From: Beverwykella pulmonaria
Lineage: Eukaryota; Ascomycota; Dothideomycetes; Pleosporales; Melanommataceae
DNA length: 64,000 bases
NCBI GenBank assembly: GCA_001599595.1
Contig: BCHH01000001.1
Location: forward strand, 1,683,403-1,747,402
Direction: 5' to 3'
A program made the position numbers and the translations under genes. The first letter of the stretch is position 1. Every line of letters starts with the position of its first letter. The notes under the pieces were generated by a model that saw only the letters and a list, made by a program, of their open reading frames with translations, was not told the origin of the DNA and did not search any database. This document shows, one piece after another, positions 23,500 through 34,273 of the stretch.

Positions 23500-25497
23500 C
23501 TACTCGAAAACGCGCATCTTCTGGCCCAACGCATAATTAATCATACTCCGATTTGGATTCCTCTTCCCCGCGTCCCTCTCCTCGATCATACTCGGCGTGA
23601 TCCCCCTAACGGGCAAGGTTGCCGCCACGCTCCCTGTCCCGTACTGCGCTGCCCCATTAAACAAGCCATCATACTGACCCCCCAACAACGAGTCCTTCCT
23701 CCCACTCTTCGACTTGATAGGGCGGACGGTGCTAGCGTCGCTGGGCTCAGAGGCGACATTGGAGCGGGCGGTGTGCTCCTCAACGATGTCCCATTCCTGG
23801 CTTAGAGGGGAGGAGGAGCCGTGGTGCGAGCGCTTCGAGTGCGAGTGCTTGGACCTGCTGCTGTGTTTTGAGGAAGAACTGTGCTTGCTTACTTCTGAGC
23901 CGCCGGAGCGCGATTTGCTGCTGCTCTTGTGGCTGCGGTGGGAGCGGCGCGAGGACGAGCCGGCGTTGGAAATACTGTCGCTTGGTGCTACCGTGTCGGT
24001 GTCGTTCTGGTCTTTCCAGTCGAAGTCGAAGTCTTCGATCAGATCTTCATCCAGAGGTTGAGGGTCTCGGCCGAGTATGCTGCCAATGACGGACTGAGCT
24101 TTTGGAGCTGGGGGTGGGGAAGGTGCCCGGCTGTGACTCTTGCTGCTGTGCTTGGAGTGCGAACTGTGCTTTGAGACGTGCGAATAGGACGACTTGGCTT
24201 TGGATTTGCTAGAGTGCGATGAGTGAACGCTACCCTCGCTACTTCGCCGCGAGGATTGAGGCTGATCAGCTACGAATGAGGAAATAAGTGTGCTTGGTGC
24301 GTGGCTGTGGGCCCTAGAGACTGTGCTCTTGGCCTTTGATACGGTGGTGAGCTCTGGGCTCGTAAAGGAACGCTGAGCGGTGAATTGTGTCCGCGATGGT
24401 GCGACTGAATACGCTGGCATGTATTCGATCGCCTGGCGCTCCACCCTCGTTGGCGCAACTGATGTGTACGCTGGCGGGGAGTAAGAGCTGCGAGGCGCGG
24501 GCTCAATGGCTCGCTGGGCGTACATGCTATGCTGTTGAGGTGTCGTGTAATGAGAGGCGGTGTCGCTGATGTTGCGGTGTACTGACCTGGGTGGAGCATC
24601 GTAAATCTCTTGTGGGGCTTGCATGGATAGCTTGGGTTGTTCGTTGGCCTGAGCTGTTATAGCTGCTACCTGGGCCTTGGCTTCCTGGAAAGCGACGAAT
24701 TCTGCTTCTTTCTTTGCGCTATCTTGCTCGCTCTTGCACATGGCGTATGCGACTGCGGCGCCGGCTGCCGCTCCGAGGAGAGTTCCAATGATGGTTTTAG
24801 CGGCCCCATCGCCGTTCGAAGTTGAAGTACTGGCGACCTGCGGTACAGCAACAGGCGCAGATACACTCCGGACCATAGTGGCAGCCATTGAGGCTACCGA
24901 TGGTGCTTTAGAGGGAGCCTTTGAGACTACAGAAGGAGCGGGAGCGAGAGCCTGTCTCGACACGGACTGAGAGGTGCGAGCGCTGGCAACACTTCTGTCA
25001 TCTCGATAGCTCTCGGCAACGCTCCGCTGCCACGTGATGACTCTGCTATGCTCAATCACCGTCCCGTCATCTCTGATGTCCGGCTCGTTTCTGAACACAA
25101 CTTCGATACTGTTTCCATCCAAGTCTAGAATCGCGGCATTGAAGTGATCATTTTCGTCGCTCCGTGCAGCGGGAGCGCCATTAGGTCGGCCTCCAGCATT
25201 CAACGCAGCGGCGTAAAAGTCTCGAACGGCGGTCCGACTGGGAGCGGTGAAGGCAATGTGCGCGGCGCCGGCTTTCACACTGTTTCGTGGGTCAATTGGA
25301 CGTGCCATTAAGCGTAGTGGGCTCACTTACCCAGGTGTCTCCTGACACAAGAAGAAATCCGCGTCAGTGATTCCAAGCCCAATCTGGTTGCCTTGCTGGC
25401 CAATGTAGCGGTATCCGAGTGGCTGAAGAGCAGACAAAAAGAATGAACAAGAAGTGGGAAGATGAGATACGGTGAGACCAATGTGTGAGACGGGCAT
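23500..25497 (-). CDS. VOC (glyoxalase-like) domain fused to long Ser/His-rich tail
   Basis: Exons 25497-25331 and 25279-23500 give 648 aa. Residues 1-110 form a glyoxalase/bleomycin-resistance (VOC) fold: PVSHIGLTVSHLPTSCSFF at the start, AHIAFTAPSRTAVRDFYAAA in the middle and GNSIEVVF at the end, with candidate metal ligands His5, His in AHIAF and Glu in IEVV. Near residue 180 is a glycine/alanine-rich hydrophobic stretch (IIGTLLGAAAGAAVAYAMC) that could be a membrane or amyloid-like segment. The remaining 400 residues are low complexity: Ser, His, Lys, Arg runs (SKHSSHSKHSSKSHS; KHSSRSKHSHSKRSHH), several EDF/DFDW acidic patches and a conserved-looking C-terminal block with MIEERDAGKRNPNRSMINYA. 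Catalytic function of the VOC part is unknown. Start chosen because the first 55 residues complete the VOC half-module. Confidence 0.82.
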
Positions 25498-26900
25498 TAT
25501 TCCGATGTGGCGGTGAATGGATATGAACGAGAGAATGAAGTTGACCAGCAATGGGCAGGAATATTAAAAACAAATGGCGCTTGCGTGGATAAGAGTATAC
25601 ACACAAGTTCTTGAGGCACAATAGATCTGATGTTGGATGGGGGTGTACCGTCACGGCACGAGGTGAGGTTTATATGTCGCCCTTGTTCGGCAAGGGCGTC
25701 TGCACCCATGGTGAATGTGTTAGCAAGGCAACCCATACCGTTGCGGGAAAGCCGCCTCTAGACCGCCCCACTGATCTCGTTGGCGTTCAGGGAATCCGTT
25801 GTCAATATCCGTCCTCGTGCTGCCACATGTTCAGCATATGCAGCTAAAGCGTTGACGAAAGGCAAGTGAAGCGGATTGGTCCTTCCATCGGCCCGGGTCC
25901 GCGAGATGATCTAAGCGGCTCTCGCCTCACATTGCAGCATCCAGCCGGAACATTCCTCGCTTTCGGTCTTGGCCTCAACGTAGCATCCGGCCGACAGGCT
26001 TTGCGTCCTGGATAAGCCACATATCGCTCATGCTGCACGAGCAATATGAAATCACGCGCATGCGGCGAAGAGAGATATTGTTACACGAGAGAATTTGGGC
26101 TAAGAGTAATGCCCCAGATAATCTCACTCAATAAGTGGTGCTTCTCCCCATGAGAACATGACGCTGACACGGAGGAGGACTTGTGGAACAATGCTACCGA
26201 TAGGTAGAATGCTGACGAGAATGAAAATAATAGACTGACGCGTAGTAATACCCTGCTCCGCCGCAGGCGCCAGTGGGCGCTGTTCCTTTCTTATAGACCC
26301 GCAAAGCTACGTGAGTCACAGTAAACGTGTTGTATCCAAGCCGGTTGTTTGAGTTCAACTAGTGAGCGCAGCTTGATATTTGATTGGTACCTGAGCGCTA
26401 ACGTCAAGTCTGTACCAATCCAATGCATGTCCCCAACTCGCAACTATCTAAAACTACTAACTGCAAACACGTACCAAATAAGCTAGCGGAATCGAGCGCA
26501 CTGTGGCTGCAGCTCATTGCCAGTCGCATTGCACAGCACACTTCCAGGAATCAGGCATAGTGCAACCACCAGAAACCAAAGAACAAAGAGACAGGAGAGG
26601 TGGAGCAAGTTGATTGCTCCACGGGGTATCTTCTATGAAGATGTGTTGAGGACGTTGAAGCCTTGTGATTTTTTTGTTGTAAAAAAATAAAGACTCGCAC
26701 AAATCGCTCAAAAAAGCATTGCAAACCCGCTGACTTTTGATGTTGGTATCTTAAGTCTAAACGTGTTTCTTGCAGAAAAAGTCACTCCTGTGCTCCCAGT
26801 CCTCTTCCGTAACATTGGATGGGATTTCAATTCGTCAGTAGCGTCTAGGGCGAGCCAAGAAGCGTGTCCGGAGAGGATAGGCCCATGGTGGGCAGATCGG
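25498..26900. other. 1.4-kb intergenic region
   Basis: Left part is upstream of the VOC gene, right part is the 3' flank of NEP1. A plus-strand frame at 26763-27230 overlaps NEP1 exons in antisense and is treated as a shadow. I see no other gene. Confidence 0.4.
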
Positions 26901-27996
26901 TTAGATGATCCCCCATACATCTTCCGCTGCATGGCAGAATTTGCTGCATGCAACGCTGGCACTGAGGCTCCAATTACTGATACTGATGGAGTCGTCCTTA
27001 ATGTGATCCGCGAAATCGTCATTACCCTTGGCCATGGCCCCGATGAAAACGGCGATACTTTCGTTCTTATTCAATCCATGGATATAGTCCCGTACGCTGA
27101 CAACCTCGGATTCAAAGCTGAGTGTGATCTTGCGACAATTCGGAGGAAGGTGGTCGGTAACAGGATTCTTGATGACTTCAATGAGCTTTTCCTGGGAAGT
27201 GGTCGATCGTATTTGATGTCGGTGGAGTAGCTGGACCATCAATCCAGCAAACCGCTTGAAAGTACGCGGAATTCGAACAGTCGGGCTGACCTTGATCAGC
27301 ACATTCTTTGCAGTCTGGATGTAGATCTGGAGTTTGCCGGCTTTGTTGATTGGCGAATCTAGCAACGTGAGCAGACACTGAGTTGTTCATGTTAGCTGGC
27401 TATCCGATGCAAGTTGCAGCAACAACACGCACCTGATGCGTTATATCAGGCCGCGCCTCGCTGATATCTCGACCCATTTTCCTCATGACACCAATGTGAT
27501 CGTCACTGTTGAGCAGATTATATTTCTCCTCTTTGCCACCGGGGCCTCTGCCGGAGCCTATTGTAGCCTTGTACGTTTCAAGAGTCGCATTGCATAAAAC
27601 GACGATGAGTCGTTGCGTGTCGTTGTCGTTGCTGGGTATCGGGACATGTTGTTCGGCGACGAGCCTTGGTAGATCTGGCGGTGGGAGGGACTGGGTTCCT
27701 ATTATGCCGGGCATAGTGTAAGTATTGGACATGTGTTGAAAACGAAATGACAAAAGGGTAAGTGAAGGCTGGCAGATACGGTGGTACTGAGTAAAGCGGG
27801 CGCGATCCTCTTGCCATGCGGCTTGAGTGTAGTCACCAGGTACAAGGATTGCCCAACTCTTACTCCGGAGTATCTAAAGGGTAGGGGAGGACTGACTGAT
27901 CCGCTTCTTGCCCCTCTCATCGGGTGAGTCTCGGGTCGACTTTCGTTCCGTAGATTCGTTTTCAGTTTTCGTTGCGGGCACCTGTAGTCCACCCAT
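26901..27996 (-). CDS. emg1: rRNA pseudouridine N1-methyltransferase Nep1/Emg1
   Basis: SPOUT-class methyltransferase that methylates a hypermodified pseudouridine in 18S rRNA and is needed for 40S biogenesis in the nucleolus. The core is certain: [47 protein letters not shown], then across a 55-bp intron (27378-27432) [60 protein letters not shown] and the end [20 protein letters not shown]. From ATG 27714 the protein is 252 aa, the same length as yeast Nep1. An upstream exon 27996-27897 (ATG GGT GGA..., a charged stretch [20 protein letters not shown]) joined by a 198-bp intron with donor GTCAGT to 27698 would give 280 aa, as in many filamentous fungi; this exon is less certain. Confidence 0.9.
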
Positions 27997-28629
27997 GCTG
28001 GCTAGAATATTGATGTGAGTTGTCTCGTTGCGTAGATACCAAGCGAGAAAGCTGGAGAGAGGTTAGGAAGATCTATATCAGTTTAGCTTTTACAAGTCGC
28101 GTTTGGGATGTCAGTGTGCTTTGTGTGTGGAGACTTGGGAGTTGGGTGAAGGGTTTTTCGCTGCCAAAGTAAGCCCCGAACAGACATCGGGCTTGGCATC
28201 TCTGGGCACCACCTGACTGTGTTTAAATACTCCGAGGTCCATTCCAAGGGTACAACATTGCCAGTGATGCCATGATACCGAGCAAAATAGGTTTGAGATT
28301 GTCACTATGGGCCTGTAGCTGAAATAGACAATCATATTCCTGTTCATCAGAGCTGGCAATGACGTCAAGCCGAAGAAGAGTCACAACCCGATAATTATCG
28401 GATATACAGCATGCCCAAAGTGAAGAAACGATCATCTCGGGTATAGCAATATAAAAGGAATCCGGGGGGAGCAATCTGGTCTTTGAAGCCATTGATTCAT
28501 TACCAACACCAGCATTCGAACGAATCAATAGAAACCGAACTTCTTCTTTCCGTCACCGCTATCTACACGCTATTATATCAAAGGTTACCGCATATTCCTT
28601 TACTATTAACCCCTCCACCAATTACCAAG
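27997..28629. promoter_or_regulatory. Divergent intergenic region NEP1 / SDR
   Basis: About 630 bp between diverging starts. No open frame with family likeness; presumably both promoters. Confidence 0.4.
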
Positions 28630-29468
28630 ATGACGTCGCGAACCTCTTACAAATTACCGCTGCAAGGCAAAGTGGCCATCGTGACTGGCTCGTCAAGAGG
28701 AATCGGGGCGAGCTTGGCGTTAGAGTTGGCGCGGAGAGGTGCAAAAGTGAGCCAATAATCCCCAATCACGTCATGGTACCAGCCCAATACTGACTACTCC
28801 AGGTGGCCATAGTTTACACCTCGCCGAAGAGCGAGACATTGGCGAACGACGTTGTGGCCAAGATTGCCTCTCTCGAGAACAGCAGTCAGTCAATCGCCGT
28901 TCAAGCCAACCTGAGTCAAATCAATGCCGCCGAGAAAGTTGTTGCAGAAACGTTGAAGGCTTTTGGCGAGTCAATAGATATTCTGGTGAACAATGCCGGC
29001 GTCATGTTCGACAAATCGATCCATGACACAACCGCCGAAGACTACGCTGCCATCTTCGACGTCAACGTGCGAGGACCCCTTCTCATGACCAAAGCGGTTG
29101 TGCCATACCTGAAAGCGCCAGGGAGAATCATCAACGTTTCATCTGTTGGGGCACGGTGTGGTTTTGAGAAGCTTGCGCTCTACTCTGCATCGAAGGCTGC
29201 GCTGGAGGGAATGACGCGAGGCTTGGCCGCTGAGCTTGGAGGCGATGGAACTACGGTTAACGCTGTGGAGCCTGGCCCAACAGAGAGTGACATGATGGAG
29301 GACGTTCCCAAAGACATTGTAGAATTGCAGTTGAAGACCACCCCTGTGCAGCACCGCCACGGCACTGCTGATGACATTGCGAAGGTGGTCGGGTTCCTGG
29401 CAGGAGAAGAGTCCAGGTGGATATCGGGACAAACCATATCCGCAAGCGGTGGCTACTTGATGCTCTGA
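28630..29468 (+). CDS. Short-chain dehydrogenase/reductase (SDR)
   Basis: NAD(P)-dependent oxidoreductase of the classical SDR family, of the 3-oxoacyl-ACP-reductase/polyhydroxynaphthalene-reductase-like kind. Exons 28630-28746 and 28803-29468 give 260 aa. The cofactor motif is TGSSRGIG, with Arg favouring NADPH; NNAGVMF follows, then RIINVSSVGAR (catalytic Ser) and LYSASKAALEGMTRGLAAE, with Tyr166 and Lys170 as the catalytic pair. EPGPTESDM and SGQTISASGGY are the usual C-terminal signatures. All catalytic residues are present. Substrate cannot be named; no biosynthetic cluster surrounds it. Intron 56 bp, donor GTGAGC. Confidence 0.92.
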
Positions 29469-30715
29469 GAACCGTTCTCCATGCTGATAGTGTTTCTTGG
29501 GTTGTTTCCTCAGATCGGTTTCCTTGCTCCAGCCTCGACTCCAAGACTGCAGATGTTTGATGGAACCCAGAGTAGAAAATGGAAAAAGCAAGTGCCGAGG
29601 AACATAGCAGATATTACGAGAGGAGAAACGTGAGAGAAACAAGAGAACTGTCATGATTGTGCCATTGGTCTGCTGCTAACGCCTCCTCGAGCGCCTCTGT
29701 CTCTGAACATGCACATTCTCCAGCGCCTATACAGCGGTGCCGTTGGTTGGCTCCCAGTTGTTGAAGGATACAGGAGAGCCGCCTCGCGTTGTTGCTCTTG
29801 TGCTTCTCGGGATCCGGTGCTGCAGTCGCCCGCACGCCGAGCTGTCACCTCATCCAACACCGGCCAGCAAACACGGCAACGGGTCGGTCGGCATGGGCAT
29901 CACCATCACCGCCGTTGGGGCATGCGATTCTGGGCGTGCGAGATGTCGGAGGGCAGTGGGGAAAGATTAGGATGAGCCCAAGCGCCGCCCCGAACCCCTT
30001 GGGGTTTGGGACCGGGGGCTCGAGACACCTCTCAAACGTCGCGCACAGGACTCCACGCCCACTGCGTCGCCCAAAAGCAAATGCGCCACTGCTTGTCGGG
30101 TTTCAGGGCTCCGCTATTGCGCCCGCCTATACTGCTCTTGGCCTCGTCCTGCCCCCCATTCGCTGCTTTGGGCCGCTGCGCGGCTCTGGGCGCCGCATGT
30201 TACCCCTGCGAACTGCCTCCCGAGTCCGCCCATTTCCTCCTGTCACAGCTTTTCACGCGTGAATGCTAGAAGGTGGTACGATTCTTGCGGTTTCTGCAAC
30301 CATCTTGCTACTCACGTTAGGCTTTGGTGGCTACTCCACGCGTCCTTGCCTGGTACCCGTCGCATGGCGCCGCAATAATACACCGGCATCCCCCCACCCC
30401 ATCTCTTCAGCCCTTTGCGCGGTGCATGTTGCTTATAGTCTTTGTTTCCCCTTCAAGAGCCTCCGTTTTCATGCCGGTGACTCTTTAACCGGTCGCGAAG
30501 AATTCCCCACCCTATCCCCTTCTCTTCTTCAGTGCGGGCACAGCTGTAAGTCGCCTCTACACCATCGCCATGTTGTGGCGCCTCACCCAGCTTTCCTACT
30601 AATTGCCCTGCAGATATTCTCGTCACTCATTACACCACCTTGTACATTCGGCCACTTTCAGCAGGCTCTGAAGATCGGCTCTACCTAATACTGAGCCTCT
30701 CAACGTTTTCCAACC
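29469..30715. promoter_or_regulatory. Long GC-rich upstream region of noxB
   Basis: 1.25 kb between the SDR stop and the noxB start. The segment 29700-30250 is markedly GC-rich with many CpG. Frames of 77-157 codons overlap each other on the plus strand without family likeness. It is probably promoter plus a long leader, possibly spliced. Confidence 0.4.
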
Positions 30716-32582
30716 ATGTCCTCGAGTCTCACGGGCCGCGAGCGGTCGAGATGGCCACCCCTCACCCGCATGCTCATGTCGGGAGAGATGTCAGAGGAAC
30801 GGCCTCGACAGCTGTACTTGAAGGAGAAGATCGACATCTGGATGGTGAATGAAGGCTACCGAAGACTGTACGTGGGAGCAAGTCCATCGCGCCACTCAGA
30901 ATTGACCTTTGTAGATTTGTCCTCACCTTCTTAATATTGCACTTGATGGTCTTCATATTTGGCATGATGAACTACGGATTCACAGTAGGTTTAATTCCGA
31001 GCCCAGTAGTCACCCAACTCACGTATCTAGGAAAAATCAGTCGGCTCGCGATCAACATTCGGAATCACGTTTCCCATCGCCCGTTCGGCGGCTTTAGTTC
31101 TCCATGTGGACGTGGCACTTATCCTCTTTCCTGTCTGCAGGAACCTAATTTCCATGGTCCGCCGAACGCCCTTGAACGGTATCATTCCATTCGACAAGAA
31201 CATCACCTTCCACAAGCTCGTCGCCTGGTCCATAGTCTTCTTCTCCTGGGTACACACCATAGCGCATTGGGTCAATCTGGCAAAGCTGGCGGTAGCGAAT
31301 AAGTTGGGTTTCAAGGGATTCCTCGCTGCGAACTTCTTGACTGGGCCAGGATGGACTGGATACGTCATGTTGCTCGCCTTGATGCTGATTGCAGTCACTG
31401 CCATGGAGAAGTTTCGACGCGCCAACTTCGAGCGGTTCTGGTACACCCACCATCTCTTCATTGTATTCTTCATGTTCTGGTCGATCCACGGAGCTTTTTG
31501 TATGATCAAGCCTGACTTTGCGCCCTTTTGCGACGGTATCGGTGTCTTTTGGGAGTACTGGATGTACGGTGGATTCGCGTACCTGGGGGAGAGAATTTCT
31601 CGTGAAATCCGAGGACGTCACAAGACCTACATTTCGAAGGTCGTCCAGCATCCCAGCAACGTCGTGGAGGTCCAGATCAAGAAGGAGCACACCAAGACTC
31701 AAGCAGGTCAGGTAAGTTGAGATCAAGCTCTTGATATGATATTCGAAGTCAGCTAACGAGTGCAGTACATATTCCTGTGCTGTCCCGAGGTCTCCATCTG
31801 GCAGTATCACCCCTTCACGCTCACCAGCGCACCGGAGGAAGATTACATCTCCGTCCACATCCGAATGGTTGGAAACTTCACCAAAGCATTTGGAAAGGCT
31901 CTCGGATGCAATTTGGAGAGAGGAGGTGGCAAAGGTGAAAAGGACAGCAGCGAGGTCGCTCTTCGACAAATCTTACCCCGAGTCTACATTGATGGACCGT
32001 TCGGTTCCGCATCCGAGGACGTGTTCAAATTTGAAATTGCTGTGCTGGTCGGTGCGGGTATCGGTGTTACGCCTTTCGCCTCCATCTTGAAGAGCATTTG
32101 GTACAGGATGAACTACCCTCAAGGACGCACGAGGCTGAGAAAGGTCTACTTCTTCTGGATTTGCAGAGATTTCGGATCTTTTGAATGGTTCAGATCGCTG
32201 CTGCTAGCTATTGAAGCACAAGATCTTGATGACCACATTGAAATTCACACAGTAAGTCATAACATGAAGAATTCGTGTCTTGATGCCAAACACTAACGAT
32301 ATCCAGTACCTCACTGCAAAGATCAAGGCAGACGATGCAACCAATATCATGATCAACGACGCCAACGCCGAGCAGGATGCCATCACTGGTCTGCGAGCGC
32401 CCACCAACTTCGGCCGCCCGAATTGGGATATGATCTTCAAATCGATCCGCAAGATCCACTCCCCTGCCGAGGCCGGAGTATTCTTCTGCGGCCCCGCTGT
32501 GCTCGGCTCGCAGCTGCACATCAAGTGCAACATGTACTCTGAACCCGGGTTCAACTTTGTGTGGGGCAAGGAGAACTTCTGA
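30716..32582 (+). CDS. noxB: NADPH oxidase NoxB (fungal Nox2-type)
   Basis: Membrane flavocytochrome that passes electrons from NADPH through FAD and two hemes to oxygen, making superoxide for differentiation signalling (ascospore germination and infection structures in other fungi). Exons 30716-30867, 30915-30984, 31031-31711, 31766-32251 and 32307-32582 give 554 aa. The N-terminal 40-residue extension (RERSRWPPLTRMLMSGEMSE, then KEKIDIWMVNEGYRRLF) marks NoxB rather than NoxA. Heme-ligand helices contain HKLVAWSIVFFSWVHTIAHW and FWYTHHLFIVFF; the FAD motif is HPFTLTSAPEE; the NADPH site is VGAGIGVTPFASILKSIWY; the C-terminus is NFVWGKENF. All key residues are intact. Introns of 46-55 bp include two of the shortest in the window (46 and 47 bp). 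It should need the NoxR/Rac activator system encoded elsewhere. Confidence 0.96.
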
Positions 32583-33656
32583 GCATTTAGATGTAGCATT
32601 GAGAGGAGAGGCGAACTAGAATTGACATTTCGTTGTCACCCCGGTACATATTTTCAACTCTTTCGCACTGAAAGCCACTTTGCGGCAATTCTTTCATGGT
32701 GGTTCTTATTTTGTAGCGCTTCTGGCTGCGTGCGGCTGGGCGGACATTCGCGTTTGAAGGATGGATTAATACGATACCTATCTTAGAAACTACGTAGACA
32801 CAATGACCAAAAAAAAAAAGTACAAATTTTATCAAATCCATCACAAAACCCATCTTGGCTCCCAGCCTCCTCATAATTTGTGATTCATTTCTCCCCGGGA
32901 ATAAGGACAATGCAAAAACACGCCACTTTCCCTCATGCCTTTTAGCCACTCAAACGCGTGCTGTCGCCGCCGACGATCCTTCGGGTATTCTCGCCGCGAG
33001 ATATCTGACATCAAACGTGAGGGTCCGCAGCCCTCCGTGCGTACATAACGCACACGTGTCGGCTGTCTAGCCTTGCAGAGAACACATCCGAGGACTTAGT
33101 CAAGCTTTGAACGTTTGGGAGCCAAGAGGCGTGTTTTGGGGGGCCAGGCCAAGATTGTGTGCCAGTATTGGGGAAAGGGCTTTGGGATGATAAGAAATGG
33201 CTGGTTGTGGCTTCTGATGGGAGGGTCTACGTAATGCTTTTGAGACGGAAATGTAGGGCTGAATGGTCCCTTTCATCTCTCACTAATCCTCAGGTTATCA
33301 AGAAGCGTGTTACACTAGCGCTGAAGATGAGGAGCAATTGGACCTGAGGCTTTGTTACTCGTTCTAGGTTAATGGTGGTTAGGGTGTTTGGTCCGCGTCA
33401 TGATTGTGAAGCAGCGTGGCTTCATCACGCGTGTTTCTGGTGCTGGTGGAACGGTGCCTGTTGCTGCTTACTTGAGCAATTGTATGCGTGATAAGTTTCC
33501 CAGAATAACTACTTCTTCTGTTCCCACGCTGTTCTTTTGCGGGCGCTAGAAGAGACTGCGAGTTGCAAGTGTCACAAGTACTTGATATTGTTTTGTTAAC
33601 AGGGTTGCTAAGCACACCTAGGCAAAGGGCAAAAAGAGTACGTTTGCTCTGCTAGG

Positions 33657-33718
33657 CTCTACCGCATCCGCTAGGAGTTCTAAATACTCTAATAGTCTCT
33701 ATTGTATCCGCCAGCAGT
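33657..33718. repeat. Degenerate 22-bp direct repeat pair
   Basis: Copies at 33657-33678 and 33697-33718 share CTCTA, GTATCCGC/GCATCCGC and AG-CAGT/AGGAGT cores. Most differences are C/T or G/A. Probably a decayed repeat fragment. Confidence 0.35.
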
Positions 33719-33924
33719 ACTTTTACACTCCGCTAGAAAACCTCTTGGCGAGCATCTGCTATTCTCCTCGGAGGTAGGAATAAAGAGTAGTTCTTAGCAT
33801 GCTCCCACCCACAAAGGGTCAATCATTGCAGTCCACCCAGTGAACACAAATCTAGCCAAAAGACTGGAGGATTGATTATATCCAATGTTATCTCATTGTG
33901 CTTGCTAGAGGGTAGTGACAACAG

Positions 33925-34161
33925 TGTTGTAAGTACTGTGATGCTCCATTGTAGCCAAAAACATACTATATGTCCGTACGCAGGAGCGATACGGCGTAAA
34001 GTATGTCTAGCCCGGTATAGGATCACGTGGTTATACCACGTGATGCCCGTGCACGAGCGCGCCTCCTTAAATATCGCTCGCGTTCGTACATAGACTAGCA
34101 GAGCAATAACCAGAAACCTGTTGCCCACCCTACTATCCCCGTACGCTGTGTACACCGTACA
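33925..34161 (+). mobile_element. Possible solo LTR relic
   Basis: Begins TGTTGT and ends with ACA. It contains a perfect palindrome with two CACGTG boxes, a GC-rich stretch ending in CGCGCC, then a TATA-like TTAAATATC at about 34066, then C-rich sequence. This layout is that of a gypsy-type LTR promoter. No matching 4-5 bp target-site duplication was found at these edges, so the boundaries are guesses. Confidence 0.35.
34022..34044. promoter_or_regulatory. Perfect inverted repeat with two CACGTG boxes
   Basis: Ten-base arms ATCACGTGGT and ACCACGTGAT flank the spacer TAT with no mismatch. Each arm holds a CACGTG E-box, the target of bHLH factors. A TATA-like sequence lies about 22 bp downstream. 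Confidence 0.6.
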
Positions 34162-34273
34162 ACTGTCTTATGCCTTGCCGACTAGTGCTCGCACCACTAT
34201 GCAGCTAGCTGTAAGATCCCTATCAACACTATACGCTAATTACTCAAGTGCATACTCTAAAAAGCACTCTGTG

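Larger units (their letters stand above)
32583..34273. other. 1.7-kb gene-poor region with degenerate repeats
   Basis: No supported gene. Contains two related 22-bp copies (33657-33678 and 33697-33718, differing mainly by transitions) and the LTR-like relic described separately. An A-run (32811-32819) lies close to the noxB 3' end. Confidence 0.4.

Noticed and set aside
26763..27230. 155-codon plus-strand frame
   Set aside because: It is antisense to NEP1 exon 3, which has strong family sequence on the minus strand.
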